Shown piece by piece: positions 1 through 8,094 of a DNA stretch of 64,000 nucleotides. The stretch spans positions 124,001-188,000 of the forward strand of contig CAYVIB010000005.1 of NCBI GenBank assembly GCA_964451365.1. The letters are read 5' to 3'. This DNA comes from CAYVIB01 sp964451365. GTDB taxonomy: Bacteria > Pseudomonadota > Gammaproteobacteria > Pseudomonadales > Cellvibrionaceae. Within the stretch, counting starts at the first letter, position 1, and each line of letters begins with the position of its first letter. The notes under the pieces are model-generated. The model had not been told where the DNA came from, made no database searches, and was given only the letters and a program-made list of their open reading frames with translations. The translations under genes and the position numbers were made by a program.

Positions 1-476
1 TCCAGTTGCTTCAGCACGCTCATTCCCAGCAGTATTTCATTGCCGCTCATACCTGGATTAATGGCGGCGCGAACATCATGTAGAATTATTGGCCCCAGTT
101 GCAGCTCGTTGATTGTGGTGGCGCGAACTTCAACAATACCATTTGCAGTCGTAACGGGAAATCTGGCGCCGGGTTCCAACCGTAATTTTTCCGTCAGATT
201 TTCCGGAATCGCAACCTGGGTGGCGCCGGTGTCCAACATGAAGGTCACCTGTTCGCCATTTATTTTACCGGATGAAACGTAGTGTCCGAAGCGGTTTCTT
301 TCCAGCACAACCGTACGCGCCTGGCTCGTAACCACGCTTTTCGCGGACATATTTGGGTTGTACTGCTTTTCCTCCCACCGGCCAAACAAAAGTACCAGGA
401 CAATTAGTACAAGTATCCAGCTAATGGTTAACATTGTCTTGCCGATAGCCTTGCCGGGTGGGGTTTCTTCGCTCAT
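1..476 (-). CDS. Retropepsin-like aspartic protease, clan AA (3' part cut by window edge)
   Basis: Membrane-anchored aspartic protease of the bacterial retropepsin-like (TIGR02281 type) family. The ATG is at 474-476 on the minus strand and the frame stays open to the window edge, giving about 158 residues. A single membrane segment lies at about residues 14-33 (MLTISWILVLIVLVLLFG), so the catalytic domain probably faces the periplasm. The active-site motif FMLDTGATQVAIP is clear, with the catalytic Asp in DTGA. A second conserved block, NEILLGMSVLKQLE, sits at the edge. These proteins have one DTG motif and would work as dimers, like retroviral proteases. The natural substrate is unknown for the family. 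The remaining C-terminal few residues lie outside the window. Confidence 0.85.
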   Translation of the reverse strand, partial: MSEETPPGKAIGKTMLTISWILVLIVLVLLFGRWEEKQYNPNMSAKSVVTSQARTVVLERNRFGHYVSSGKINGEQVTFMLDTGATQVAIPENLTEKLRLEPGARFPVTTANGIVEVRATTINELQLGPIILHDVRAAINPGMSGNEILLGMSVLKQL

Positions 477-724
477 ACTCGGTGGTTTATAACTCGCACG
501 ATTTTAAAATTTAAGAATACTTTCAAACGCTTATATCAGATTGACTATTTTGAAGTCAAAATTTCCACATGGTTCACACTTTTGTATTAAGACTATGATA
601 AATTTCGCGAACTGGCTTTCTGGGACTGGGCGTGCCGGTCAATTGAATTATACTTACAACACGCATATAAGCAGGTCTCAGAGGCATCGCTGGCTATCTG
701 AACTGGTAGATGAGGAGGTTGTTG

Positions 725-3103
725 GTGCCTGACAAAGCAAAAAATATTCAATCCCCCAAGGTGGTACGCCTGGAACCCGAAAGCCAACGGCTTACCCGGG
801 CGCGGCTCGCCCGGTTGCCCGCACCTGTTCACGCCATCCACGAAAAAGCCAAGCAATTATTGGCCGTTCGCCTGAAAAGTTTTTTTGACCGCGCGGACGA
901 TTCCTTGTTCGAACTGGCGGACAAAGCCCATTCCAACCAGGAACAGAACCTGTTCTTCGATTCCATGCGCGAAGTCCGTGTACAGCGTCGCGGTATTGAA
1001 AAGCGCTTTATCCAGATGATCGACGAAGCCTTCGCCGCACTGGCATCGGCGGATCGTGGTGACGACTCCGTTCCGGTTCTGGAAGATACATTCTCCCTTG
1101 ATGACACACTGAATGTCGATGCCTTGTCGCTGGTGAACAACGACGACCTGGAAGAGATGGTGGCGATGGAATCCACCGTTTCCCGCGCCAACACGGATTA
1201 CGGTGAGGCGGTCCAGCAGATTTCACTGCGCCTTGACAGCCTGGTGCCGGTCAAGGTTTACCAAAAGAATAACCCCCTGGGCCCGGATGTTCTCTGTGCC
1301 TCTTTTATGGCCCAGGCGAAGAAGCTGGATGTGGACATCAAGGCCAAACTGGTCCTGTTCAAATTGTTTGACAAGGTGGTTATCGGCGATCTTGGTAGCC
1401 TGTACAGCACCATCAATCAATTGTTGATTGACCACAATGTGCTGCCATCATTGTCCGCGAAGCAGTATCGCCAGCGCCAGAGCCCGGCTACCTCCAATAC
1501 CCAGCAACCTCACAATTCCGGTCCCACGGTCACCATCACCACCGGGGCTGCGGGTGGCGCTGGCGGTCAGATTAATGCCGAAGTGCTCGCCACTCTTCAA
1601 AATTTGTTTGGCGACCAGCTGAATGGTGGCACGCAGGTAAGTGCAAGCACCGGCAATGGGCTGTTGAGCCTGTTGTCTTTCGCCCAGAAGTTACCTGTGC
1701 CGCCGACCCGGTCCGCTGCCGGAATCGATGTTCGCGGGCTTCTCGATGAAATCCAGCGCCGCAAGGGAGTGAATGCACAGATAGGCCGTGTTGACGAGGA
1801 GACAATAAACCTGGTCAACATGCTGTTTGACTTTATCCTGGAAGATCGCAACCTGGCGTTGCCGATGAAGGCCCTGATCAGCCGGATGCAAATTCCGATT
1901 GTTAAAGTGGCGATCGTGGACAAAAGCTTTTTCACCCGCGGCGGCCATTCGGCCCGGCGCCTGCTGAATGAAATGGCTTCGGCCGCGATGGGTTGGCAGG
2001 GCGACCCGAAAACCGGTGAAGCCGACCCGCTGTACAAGAAAATGGATGAGGTGGTTCGCCGCCTGCTGCGTGAGTTCGAAACCGATGTGGCCATCTTTAC
2101 CGAACTTCTGGCGGATTTCACGTCCTTTATCGAAAAAGAGAAACGCCGTTCCGCCGTGCTCGAGCGCCGCACCATTGACGCCGAGGATGGCAAGGCCAAG
2201 GCGGAAATCGCCCGCACAACCGTGGCGCTGGAAATCGAATTGCGAACCATCAATGAGCGGTTGCCTGAAGTGGTTACCCGCTTGATCGACGAGGCCTGGA
2301 ATAATGTGCTGTTCGTGGTGGCCCTTAAGCACGGCTATCAGTCCGACGAGTGGAAATCCAGTCTGCAAACGCTCGAGGAATTGATCTGGAGCGTGAAGAC
2401 GCCTACCAGCGACGAGGACCGCAAAAAACTGATTCAGCTGGTTCCGGAGCTGCTGAAAAAACTGCGTGCCGGTTTCGATACTATCTCATTTAATCCCTTC
2501 GAGATGTCCGATCTGTTCAAATCGCTCGAGGACGTTCACCTTGCCTGCATCCGCGGCAAGATCGTGCGGCCGGCGCTGGACGAAGATGAAGACCAGCCCA
2601 TGTCCGGGTATACCGCCGCTGTCAGACCCAAACCTGCCATGCCGGCAGGCTCCGGCCCGGTTGTTGCGCCCGCGACTCGGGTCGAACCACCTCGAGCGCA
2701 GACTCCCGCACCCAAGCCGGCCCCGATATCCGCCGCCAAAGAGGCGTTGCGTAATATCGAGGCGGACGTATCCGCGCTGACCGCTAAAGCACCCGTGAAG
2801 GAGGAGGAAGAACTGCCTCTTGATGACCAGTTCATGCGCCAGGTCGCCAATTTCGTCCAGGGCGCCTGGTTTGAAATGACCGACGAGAAAGGCACAAGCA
2901 CCCGTTCCCGATTGGCGGCTTACATCAAGCCGACCGGTAAGTACATTTTCGTTAACCGCAACGGTATGAAAGTCGCCGAAAAGACCCAAAACGAGCTGGC
3001 GCTCGGTCTCAAGCACGGCAAGGTGCGGGCGCTGGATAACAGCATGTTGTTTGATCGGGCACTGGAAACCGTCGTGACCAGCCTGAGAAAACCAAGTAAC
3101 TAA
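725..3103 (+). CDS. DUF1631 family protein
   Basis: Large cytoplasmic protein of about 792 residues in the DUF1631 family, whose function is unknown. Databases sometimes mislabel members as thymidine phosphorylase. It is mostly helical and charged. A Gly/Ala/Thr-rich linker lies around residues 270-300 and a Pro/Ala-rich linker around 620-680, before a C-terminal domain ending near RALETVVTSL. The frame opens at an ATG at 710, but that ATG is followed at once by GAGGAGG (712-718), a strong ribosome-binding site. The GTG at 725 (or TTG at 722) is therefore the more likely start. The next genes are ampD-ampE about 110 bp downstream, with no overlap that would suggest a shared function. Family assignment is by recognition of overall sequence character. 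Confidence 0.8.
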   Translation: MPDKAKNIQSPKVVRLEPESQRLTRARLARLPAPVHAIHEKAKQLLAVRLKSFFDRADDSLFELADKAHSNQEQNLFFDSMREVRVQRRGIEKRFIQMIDEAFAALASADRGDDSVPVLEDTFSLDDTLNVDALSLVNNDDLEEMVAMESTVSRANTDYGEAVQQISLRLDSLVPVKVYQKNNPLGPDVLCASFMAQAKKLDVDIKAKLVLFKLFDKVVIGDLGSLYSTINQLLIDHNVLPSLSAKQYRQRQSPATSNTQQPHNSGPTVTITTGAAGGAGGQINAEVLATLQNLFGDQLNGGTQVSASTGNGLLSLLSFAQKLPVPPTRSAAGIDVRGLLDEIQRRKGVNAQIGRVDEETINLVNMLFDFILEDRNLALPMKALISRMQIPIVKVAIVDKSFFTRGGHSARRLLNEMASAAMGWQGDPKTGEADPLYKKMDEVVRRLLREFETDVAIFTELLADFTSFIEKEKRRSAVLERRTIDAEDGKAKAEIARTTVALEIELRTINERLPEVVTRLIDEAWNNVLFVVALKHGYQSDEWKSSLQTLEELIWSVKTPTSDEDRKKLIQLVPELLKKLRAGFDTISFNPFEMSDLFKSLEDVHLACIRGKIVRPALDEDEDQPMSGYTAAVRPKPAMPAGSGPVVAPATRVEPPRAQTPAPKPAPISAAKEALRNIEADVSALTAKAPVKEEEELPLDDQFMRQVANFVQGAWFEMTDEKGTSTRSRLAAYIKPTGKYIFVNRNGMKVAEKTQNELALGLKHGKVRALDNSMLFDRALETVVTSLRKPSN

Positions 3104-3126
3104 CCCCCCTTTTCCAACATTAACCC

Positions 3127-3157
3127 ACCCGTGCTCCAGGCGGAGGCGGGTATTTGT
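3127..3157 (+). terminator. Possible Rho-independent terminator after the DUF1631 gene
   Basis: An ACCCG/CGGGT stem encloses a shorter CC/GG pairing and is followed by TATTTGTTG. It lies 24 bp after the DUF1631 stop codon. The U tract is interrupted, so it may be weak. Confidence 0.35.
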
Positions 3158-3213
3158 TGCGGCCTTTCGTTGCGGTTATGATGCTTTCACGTTAATCCGG
3201 ACGAGAAAACTGC

Positions 3214-3756
3214 GTGATTCGAAACGGTCGTTGGTCCAGAGCCAGGCAAGTTCCTTCCCCAAACTATAACGAGCGACCCGCGGGTGCCATCCCGACGCTG
3301 ATCGTAATACATAACATCAGCCTGCCACCGGAAGAGTTTGGCGGTGGCTTTGTCGAGGATTTCTTTCTCAACCAGTTGGATCGAAATGCCCACCCTTATT
3401 TTGAAACCATTGCCGATATGCGGGTTTCCAGCCACTGTTTAATTGATCGGCAGGGGAGGGCCGTCCAGTTTGTTCCCTTCCACCTGCGGGCCTGGCACGC
3501 GGGCCGGTCGTGTTTTAACGGGGAGAATGAGTGCAACGACTTTTCCATCGGGATTGAGCTGGAAGGGGCGGATACCATCCCGTATACCGACGAACAGTAC
3601 GCTACACTGGTGGAGCTGACCGAAGAGATTTTGAAGACCTATCCGGGCATCTCTTCCGATCGTATCACAGGCCATTCAAATATAGCCCCCGATCGCAAGA
3701 CCGATCCGGGGCCTGCCTTTGACTGGCAACGTTACCTGAATGAGCTGAAAACATAG
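3214..3756 (+). CDS. ampD: 1,6-anhydro-N-acetylmuramyl-L-alanine amidase AmpD
   Basis: Cytoplasmic zinc amidase that removes the peptide from 1,6-anhydro-muropeptides during cell-wall recycling. It thereby lowers the AmpR-activating signal for beta-lactamase induction. The 180-residue length matches the family. The zinc ligands fall at His33 (TLIVIHN), His154 (GHSNIAP) and Asp164 (KTDPG), at essentially the positions seen in E. coli AmpD. Other family blocks are AWHAG and GIELEG. The start is a GTG at 3214; no ATG gives a complete N-terminus. ampE follows after 11 bp, and an AmpG-type permease gene is nearby on the other strand. Together these cover muropeptide import, trimming and signalling. 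Confidence 0.96.
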   Translation: MIRNGRWSRARQVPSPNYNERPAGAIPTLIVIHNISLPPEEFGGGFVEDFFLNQLDRNAHPYFETIADMRVSSHCLIDRQGRAVQFVPFHLRAWHAGRSCFNGENECNDFSIGIELEGADTIPYTDEQYATLVELTEEILKTYPGISSDRITGHSNIAPDRKTDPGPAFDWQRYLNELKT

Positions 3757-3767
3757 GCACAATAATC

Positions 3768-4622
3768 ATGAGCTTATTTATTGTTATTCTGGCCATTGCG
3801 TTTCTCCAGGTCTGGGCAGGCGACAACCCGCTTCATAGGGATTCCTGGTACTTTCAGTGGGTCGATAATGTGAGGCAACGCTTTGCCCGGGGCTCCCTGT
3901 CGTGGCTGGCGCCGGCGATTTCCGTATTGCTTCCCCTGCTGGCCTGTGGATTGGCGCTGGCTCTCCTGTGGGATATTTCCAATTGGCTGGTTCTGCCTTT
4001 TGGCGTGGCCATACTGCTTTACAGTTTCGGTCGGGGTGAATTCGGCGAAATCGTCACCGAGTACACCAAGGCCTGCTCTGAGCAGGATTGGGTTTCCGGC
4101 GTCGAGAGAGCCTCCAGGCTGGGGGTTAATGTGGAGGGGCTGGGCCTCAATGACTGGTCGAGCCTTCATCAGCAGGTACTTAACGAGGCAGCATATCGCG
4201 GGTTTGAGCGTATGTTCGCAGTCTTGTTTTGGTTCTTTTTACTCGGGCCGGTTGCCGCCCTTGGCTATCGGTTGCTGTTCCTTTACAACCAAAGAATACG
4301 GGAAGAGGGCTTTTCCGATTCGGTGGCCGCGAAGACATTGTGGATAGTTGAATGGCCCGCAGCGCGGGTGCTCGGGCTGTCTTTTTCATTCACGGGCAAC
4401 TTTGTCGGCTGCTATAACCGCTGGGCGGAGAGTGCCTTCTGCTTCAAATCGGCAAGTTCCGAGGTGTTGGGCCAGTCTGTGCTCGGGGCATTGTCGGTGG
4501 ATGATGATTTGACCCAAACCTGCGAAGTTACGCGCAAGGAATTGAGTTTATTGCATAAATTATTTACCAGAACGTTATGGTTCTGGCTGGCGGCGGCGGC
4601 CCTGGCGGCGCTTCTGGCCTAA
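3768..4622 (+). CDS. ampE: AmpE, inner-membrane sensor protein of the amp system
   Basis: Integral membrane protein of 284 residues encoded 11 bp after ampD, the usual arrangement in gammaproteobacteria. AmpE has been described as a signalling modulator in beta-lactamase induction, but its molecular role is not settled. Hydrophobic segments are visible at about residues 1-12, 45-90 and 140-165, with a final one at 265-283 (LWFWLAAAALAALLA). The middle includes the family-like stretch LGPVAALGYRLLFLYNQ. It begins with an ATG at 3768, and ampD-ampE are probably co-transcribed. No terminator directly follows; the next 300 bp hold the predicted small RNA. Confidence 0.9.
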   Translation: MSLFIVILAIAFLQVWAGDNPLHRDSWYFQWVDNVRQRFARGSLSWLAPAISVLLPLLACGLALALLWDISNWLVLPFGVAILLYSFGRGEFGEIVTEYTKACSEQDWVSGVERASRLGVNVEGLGLNDWSSLHQQVLNEAAYRGFERMFAVLFWFFLLGPVAALGYRLLFLYNQRIREEGFSDSVAAKTLWIVEWPAARVLGLSFSFTGNFVGCYNRWAESAFCFKSASSEVLGQSVLGALSVDDDLTQTCEVTRKELSLLHKLFTRTLWFWLAAAALAALLA

Positions 4623-4728
4623 ATTGGCGGATCATCCAGATAGTAAGCGTTCGCTATCTTTAAAGGTGCCGTCCTTTAAGCCTTTTTGGACTTTGGCGCA
4701 CCTGTTCCAAAATTATTTTCGTAAGTGC

Positions 4729-4757
4729 TTGACCTGATCTGGTAACCGGCCTATGAT
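4729..4757 (+). promoter_or_regulatory. Sigma-70-type promoter of the predicted small RNA
   Basis: TTGACC (4729-4734) and TATGAT (4752-4757) are separated by exactly 17 bp. This is the best consensus-like promoter noticed in the window. The expected start of transcription is about 4763-4765, at the left arm of the long inverted repeat that closes the predicted RNA. The next plus-strand gene is more than 2 kb away. Confidence 0.7.
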
Positions 4758-4761
4758 GTAA

Positions 4762-4869
4762 AGACTTACCGGCTAACTGTACATATATACAGTTCTCCTC
4801 CTTCTTGCACGGATGCGGAACATAGTACCTAACCCCTGGAGCTGAATTCGTGCGTTAGTCGGTAAGTCT
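4762..4869 (+). ncRNA. Predicted structured small RNA (about 108 nt), family not recognised
   Basis: The segment is closed by a 15-bp inverted repeat with one mismatch. AGACTTACCGGCTAA (4762-4776) pairs with TTAGTCGGTAAGTCT (4855-4869). Inside are a first hairpin, AACTGTA/TACAGTT (4775-4794), an unpaired pyrimidine run CTCCTCCTTCTT (4795-4806), and a second hairpin closed by GCACG (4807-4811) and CGTGC (4849-4853). A consensus-like promoter sits so that transcription would begin at the left arm. The gap contains no credible protein gene. I do not recognise it as 6S, 4.5S, tmRNA, RNase P or a known riboswitch. The 3' end is unclear because no U-run follows the closing helix; processing or a terminator inside the ampG 3' end are alternatives. 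Confidence 0.55.
4775..4794. promoter_or_regulatory. LexA-like (SOS box) palindrome
   Basis: AACTGTACATATATACAGTT contains CTGT-N8-ACAG with an AT-alternating centre. That is the pattern of gammaproteobacterial LexA operators (CTGTATATATATACAG type). It sits just downstream of the expected transcription start, where a bound repressor would block initiation. It can equally fold as a 7-bp RNA hairpin, so operator and RNA-stem explanations compete or coexist. Confidence 0.45.
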
Positions 4870-4918
4870 CTCCCCTTGGGATGCCTGACGGTTGTCCCGA
4901 TCAAGTTGATTTCCTGAT

Positions 4919-6523
4919 TTACCCCTGTTTAATCTGTCTGCTGTACGCGTTTTGCCCCCGTCTCTCCAATTCCGTTATTGGTTTTCTTAGGTACACCAGC
5001 AGGATGACCAAGCTGGGTATAACCATAAACATCGTCAGCACGAAGAAAAGACTCCAGTTGCCGCCCAGCCAATCGACCACCTGACCACTAACGGATGACA
5101 AAGTAGTGCGGCCCAGATTGCTGAGCGAAACCATCAGGGCATACTGGGTGGCGGAAAAGGTGTGGTTGCAGAGCAGGGAAATCATCGCCACGAAGGCCAC
5201 CGAGGACCACGCGGCGGCGAATCCGTCCACTACGATCGTGGCGATATACAGGTTGATATCCGGTCCCACTGTCGCTATCCAGGCAAACATCAGGTTCGAG
5301 CCCGCCATCGCGCAACCGCTGATCACCAGGCCCTTGATCAAACCAAACCGCGCATTGACCAGCCCTCCAAGTAACGCGAACACGATGGTGAGCCACCAGG
5401 TGAGCATTTTGGAATAGTTGGCGATGTCGGTGTTGCTGAATCCCACTTCCTTATAAAAAACGATGGACATGCGTCCGAGGAAGGCCTCGCCAATCTTGAA
5501 CAACAAAACGAAGGAAAAAAGTGCAACGGCAAACCTGACGCCGGAGCGCTGGAAAAAATCCTTTAATGGCGCCACCAGAGACGTGAGAATCCAGGCCAGT
5601 GTTATATCCAATGAGCCGGTGCGATGGCTGGGTGTACTATTCTGTGCCGGTTGAAGTTTTGTCAGCAGGATCACAACGGTTGTTATTAACAACAGTTCAA
5701 GCACGATCAAAAGGGGAATATAGGTGGTGTGACCGGAAATGCTGTCCGGCAGGCCCGGGCTGCCCAAAATCGCCCACAGGCAAATCACCGGCGGCAGGGG
5801 GATAAAAATCGAAAGAGTCAGCTTTTTTTTACGATCCGTTCTTGCGGCGATGTCAAGATAATCGCCAAAAGTCTGTAACTGTTTGTTGCGCTGATAAAAT
5901 CGGGGCTTTGGTATGTGCCAACTGACAACCAAGAGGCAAAAAGTAATACCGGCCAATAACAAATAAAGGTTGGGCCACGACCAGCCCATATCCGACAGGC
6001 GCAGCGGAAGATAGCCGAGGCCGGCGTAACCGGTCCACCAGCCAGCGGTGACAGCGGCCGCGCCGGCGGAAATCAGCTCGGGCTCCGTTTGGGCAAAGCT
6101 GTCCACCCGGTAGGCGTCAATGGCGATATCCTGGGTGGCGGATGAGGCTGCGATCAGTAAGCCAATCAAAACAACAGTTTTGGCGCTGAGCGCGGGGTCG
6201 GACAGGCTCATCAGAACGCAGCCGCCAAAGATAAACACCTGGCAGATAACAATCCAGCTCTGCCGGTTGCCGAGATGTTTAAACAGGCGTGGATTGATCT
6301 GGTCAACGGCAGGAGCCCACAGGAAATTGGCGGCGTAAACGGTAAAAATAAGCCCCGCGTAGCCGATGCTCGCCCGGCTGATGCCGTTTTCCTTCAGCCA
6401 CAGGGTTAGCACCGACCCAATCATCACCCAGGGAAAGCCCTGGGCAATGCCGAGAATAAAAACGCTGAGGACGCGCTTGTCGAAATAAACTTTAGCCTTG
6501 GACGTCCATCCGGATTGCAGCAT
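4919..6523 (-). CDS. ampG: AmpG-family muropeptide MFS permease
   Basis: Inner-membrane major facilitator of 534 residues, with about 12-14 membrane segments spread through the protein. The N-terminal part (VFILGIAQGFPWVMIGSVL, then ATQDIAIDAYRVD) matches the AmpG/acetyl-CoA-transporter-like branch of the MFS. In AmpG, ATQDIAIDA-type sequence follows transmembrane segment 4. AmpG imports GlcNAc-anhydroMurNAc peptides by proton symport for recycling. ampD and ampE lie immediately beyond the predicted small RNA, convergent with this gene, which supports the assignment. It is slightly longer than typical AmpG (about 490), with an extended central loop near residues 220-320. The C-terminus ends in a short charged tail. 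Confidence 0.85.
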   Translation of the reverse strand: MLQSGWTSKAKVYFDKRVLSVFILGIAQGFPWVMIGSVLTLWLKENGISRASIGYAGLIFTVYAANFLWAPAVDQINPRLFKHLGNRQSWIVICQVFIFGGCVLMSLSDPALSAKTVVLIGLLIAASSATQDIAIDAYRVDSFAQTEPELISAGAAAVTAGWWTGYAGLGYLPLRLSDMGWSWPNLYLLLAGITFCLLVVSWHIPKPRFYQRNKQLQTFGDYLDIAARTDRKKKLTLSIFIPLPPVICLWAILGSPGLPDSISGHTTYIPLLIVLELLLITTVVILLTKLQPAQNSTPSHRTGSLDITLAWILTSLVAPLKDFFQRSGVRFAVALFSFVLLFKIGEAFLGRMSIVFYKEVGFSNTDIANYSKMLTWWLTIVFALLGGLVNARFGLIKGLVISGCAMAGSNLMFAWIATVGPDINLYIATIVVDGFAAAWSSVAFVAMISLLCNHTFSATQYALMVSLSNLGRTTLSSVSGQVVDWLGGNWSLFFVLTMFMVIPSLVILLVYLRKPITELERRGQNAYSRQIKQG

Positions 6524-6655
6524 TGGAATGGCAGCTCTTATAGATGTTTGAGGCGATGGCCCTGGTCCGGAGGCGCGGAAAACGCTGGCAACGGTTTCCG
6601 CCCCGTAAGATCTCGGCCCGGCACCGGCAAGTCGGCATTTGGTGAAATATCCGGG

Positions 6656-6952
6656 TTAGGGTTTCCAACCGTAGACTTTCAAGTTAATCCTTCCATTAAT
6701 AAAAGTTATACCTTCTTCCATAAGCAGTTGTTTCTGCCGGGCGTAACCTTCGGTCTCCTTCGGCAGGGATATCCTGCCCGAACTGTTGACGACCCTGTGC
6801 CACGGAAGGCTTGACCCGGCCGGTAATTGCTTTAAGGTGGTGCCCACGAAGCGGGCTGCTCTTCCCAGGCCGGCCAGTTGCGCCACCTGGCCATAGGTAG
6901 CTACCTGCCCCGCCGGTACCATGGAAACAACCTGCAAGACAGCTTCTTTCAT
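6656..6952 (-). CDS. Alkyltransferase-like protein (ATL, MGMT family)
   Basis: Small DNA-binding protein of 98 residues related to the C-terminal domain of O6-alkylguanine-DNA alkyltransferase. The active-site motif normally reads PCHRV. Here it is PWHRVVNSSGRIS, with Trp in place of the reactive Cys, which is the signature of ATL proteins. ATLs bind O6-alkylguanine lesions without removing the alkyl group and hand them to nucleotide excision repair. The helix-turn-helix part is visible as VATYGQVAQLAG, followed by GRAARFVGTTLK with the arginine finger. The gene stands alone on the minus strand between ampG and fxsA. Confidence 0.9.
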   Translation of the reverse strand: MKEAVLQVVSMVPAGQVATYGQVAQLAGLGRAARFVGTTLKQLPAGSSLPWHRVVNSSGRISLPKETEGYARQKQLLMEEGITFINGRINLKVYGWKP

Positions 6953-7087
6953 CGATCGCGGTCCAGTTCAATTCGGGGCCATGTTACACGTAATTCCCGG
7001 GTGAGTGTAAAACCGTCGGGCGCACTTGTATTTGCGCATTTTAACCGGATCTTAGCCTATGCATGTAAAAAACCAAGGGGAGTCCTT

Positions 7088-7540
7088 TTGAAAATACTGC
7101 TCATTCTGTTCATCGTTGTCCCGATTGCCGAGATGTGGGTGCTTATTAAAGTGGGCGGTGTTATTGGTGCCCTCAATACAATTGCCCTGGTGTTGCTGAC
7201 AGCGGTTGTCGGTGTGGCCCTGCTTCGCCAGCAGGGGTTCAAAACCCTGCTGAGGGCAGGGAGAAAAATGGACAGCGGTGAGTTGCCGGCGCGGGAACTG
7301 GTGGAGGCTGTTTTCCTGGCGGTTGGCGGAGTACTGTTATTGACGCCGGGCTTTATCACGGACACCATCGGGCTTTGTTGCCTGATACCCGGTATCCGCC
7401 GCGTTATCATCGGTTGGGGGCTTCGCCACATCAAGGTTGTACGACAGTATTCCCCGCCGGGAGACGGGCAACCGGGAGGCAAGTCTCACAAGCCGGAAGT
7501 CATCGAAGGCGACTTTAAGCGCGAGGATCAAAAGAAGTAG
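7088..7540 (+). CDS. fxsA: FxsA family membrane protein
   Basis: Cytoplasmic membrane protein of 150 residues. FxsA was named in E. coli for relieving F-plasmid exclusion of phage T7; its normal role is unknown. Hydrophobic segments lie at about residues 4-18, 24-45 and 75-105, with the conserved GGVLLLTPGFITDTIG block. The C-terminal tail is polar (PPGDGQPGGKSHKP). The frame is open much further upstream, but AAGGGGAG at 7073-7082 sits just before a TTG at 7088. The protein then begins MKILLILFIVVPIAEMW, which fits the family. The gene lies just upstream of groES, a neighbourhood common in gammaproteobacteria. Confidence 0.9.
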   Translation: MKILLILFIVVPIAEMWVLIKVGGVIGALNTIALVLLTAVVGVALLRQQGFKTLLRAGRKMDSGELPARELVEAVFLAVGGVLLLTPGFITDTIGLCCLIPGIRRVIIGWGLRHIKVVRQYSPPGDGQPGGKSHKPEVIEGDFKREDQKK

Positions 7541-7602
7541 AGGAATTACGCCGGTGGCCACGGAAAATTTCATTTAACCGGGCATATTTTTATCCGCCGC
7601 CC

Positions 7603-7629
7603 CGTTGAAATCCCAAAAACCATACCCAT
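7603..7629 (+). promoter_or_regulatory. Sigma-32-like heat-shock promoter of groES-groEL
   Basis: CGTTGAAA (7603-7610), 14 bp, then CCCAT (7625-7629) within CCATACCCATTT. This closely matches the RpoH consensus (CTTGAAA, then CCCCATNT) and the known E. coli groE promoter layout. It lies about 120 bp upstream of groES. No CIRCE inverted repeat was seen. Confidence 0.7.
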
Positions 7630-7749
7630 TTAAGCGCACACAAGCTTTTTGACCACCCACGGGGTGGCTCATTCCTCAAACCTGTCCGTAAGATTCAGGA
7701 TCAAGCGGGCGAAGACAAGTCTATAAAACGTTATTTGGAGAATATGTCG

Positions 7750-8040
7750 ATGAAAATTCGTCCTTTACACGATCGTGTTGTGGTTCGCCGCAAGGAAGAA
7801 GAGGCAAAAACAGCAGGCGGTATCGTCCTGCCTGGTTCCGCCAAGGAAAAACCCAATCAGGGTGTTGTGGTGGCAGTGGGTTCCGGCCGTATTCTGGACA
7901 ATGGTGACGTGCGACCCGTGGACGTCAAAGAGGGAGATTTGGTTGTGTTCGGTAAATATGCCGGCAGCGACACCATTGAGGTGGACGGCGAAGAGCTGAT
8001 TATCCTGAGCGAGAGCGACATCAAAGCGGTTGTCGAGTAA
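7750..8040 (+). CDS. groS: Co-chaperonin GroES
   Basis: GroES lid of the GroEL/GroES folding chamber. It forms a heptameric ring that caps GroEL in the cytoplasm. The sequence MKIRPLHDRVVVRR, the mobile-loop region KTAGGIVLPGSAKEKP and the C-terminal LIILSESDIKAVVE are all typical. At 96 residues it has the usual length. The frame opens further upstream; ATG 7750 gives the standard N-terminus, and ATG 7744 (MSMKIRP) is an alternative only 4 nt from the GGAG site at 7737-7740. It forms an operon with groEL, 54 bp downstream, behind a heat-shock promoter. Confidence 0.97.
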   Translation: MKIRPLHDRVVVRRKEEEAKTAGGIVLPGSAKEKPNQGVVVAVGSGRILDNGDVRPVDVKEGDLVVFGKYAGSDTIEVDGEELIILSESDIKAVVE

Positions 8041-8094
8041 GTCTCTTTAACTGAATTCCATTAATTAAATATCTAGAAGTAAGGAACTATTACT

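Noticed and set aside
4881..5084. 67-codon plus-strand frame downstream of the LexA-like site
   Set aside because: It runs into the 3' end of ampG on the other strand and lacks a ribosome-binding site, so it is not taken as an SOS-controlled protein gene.
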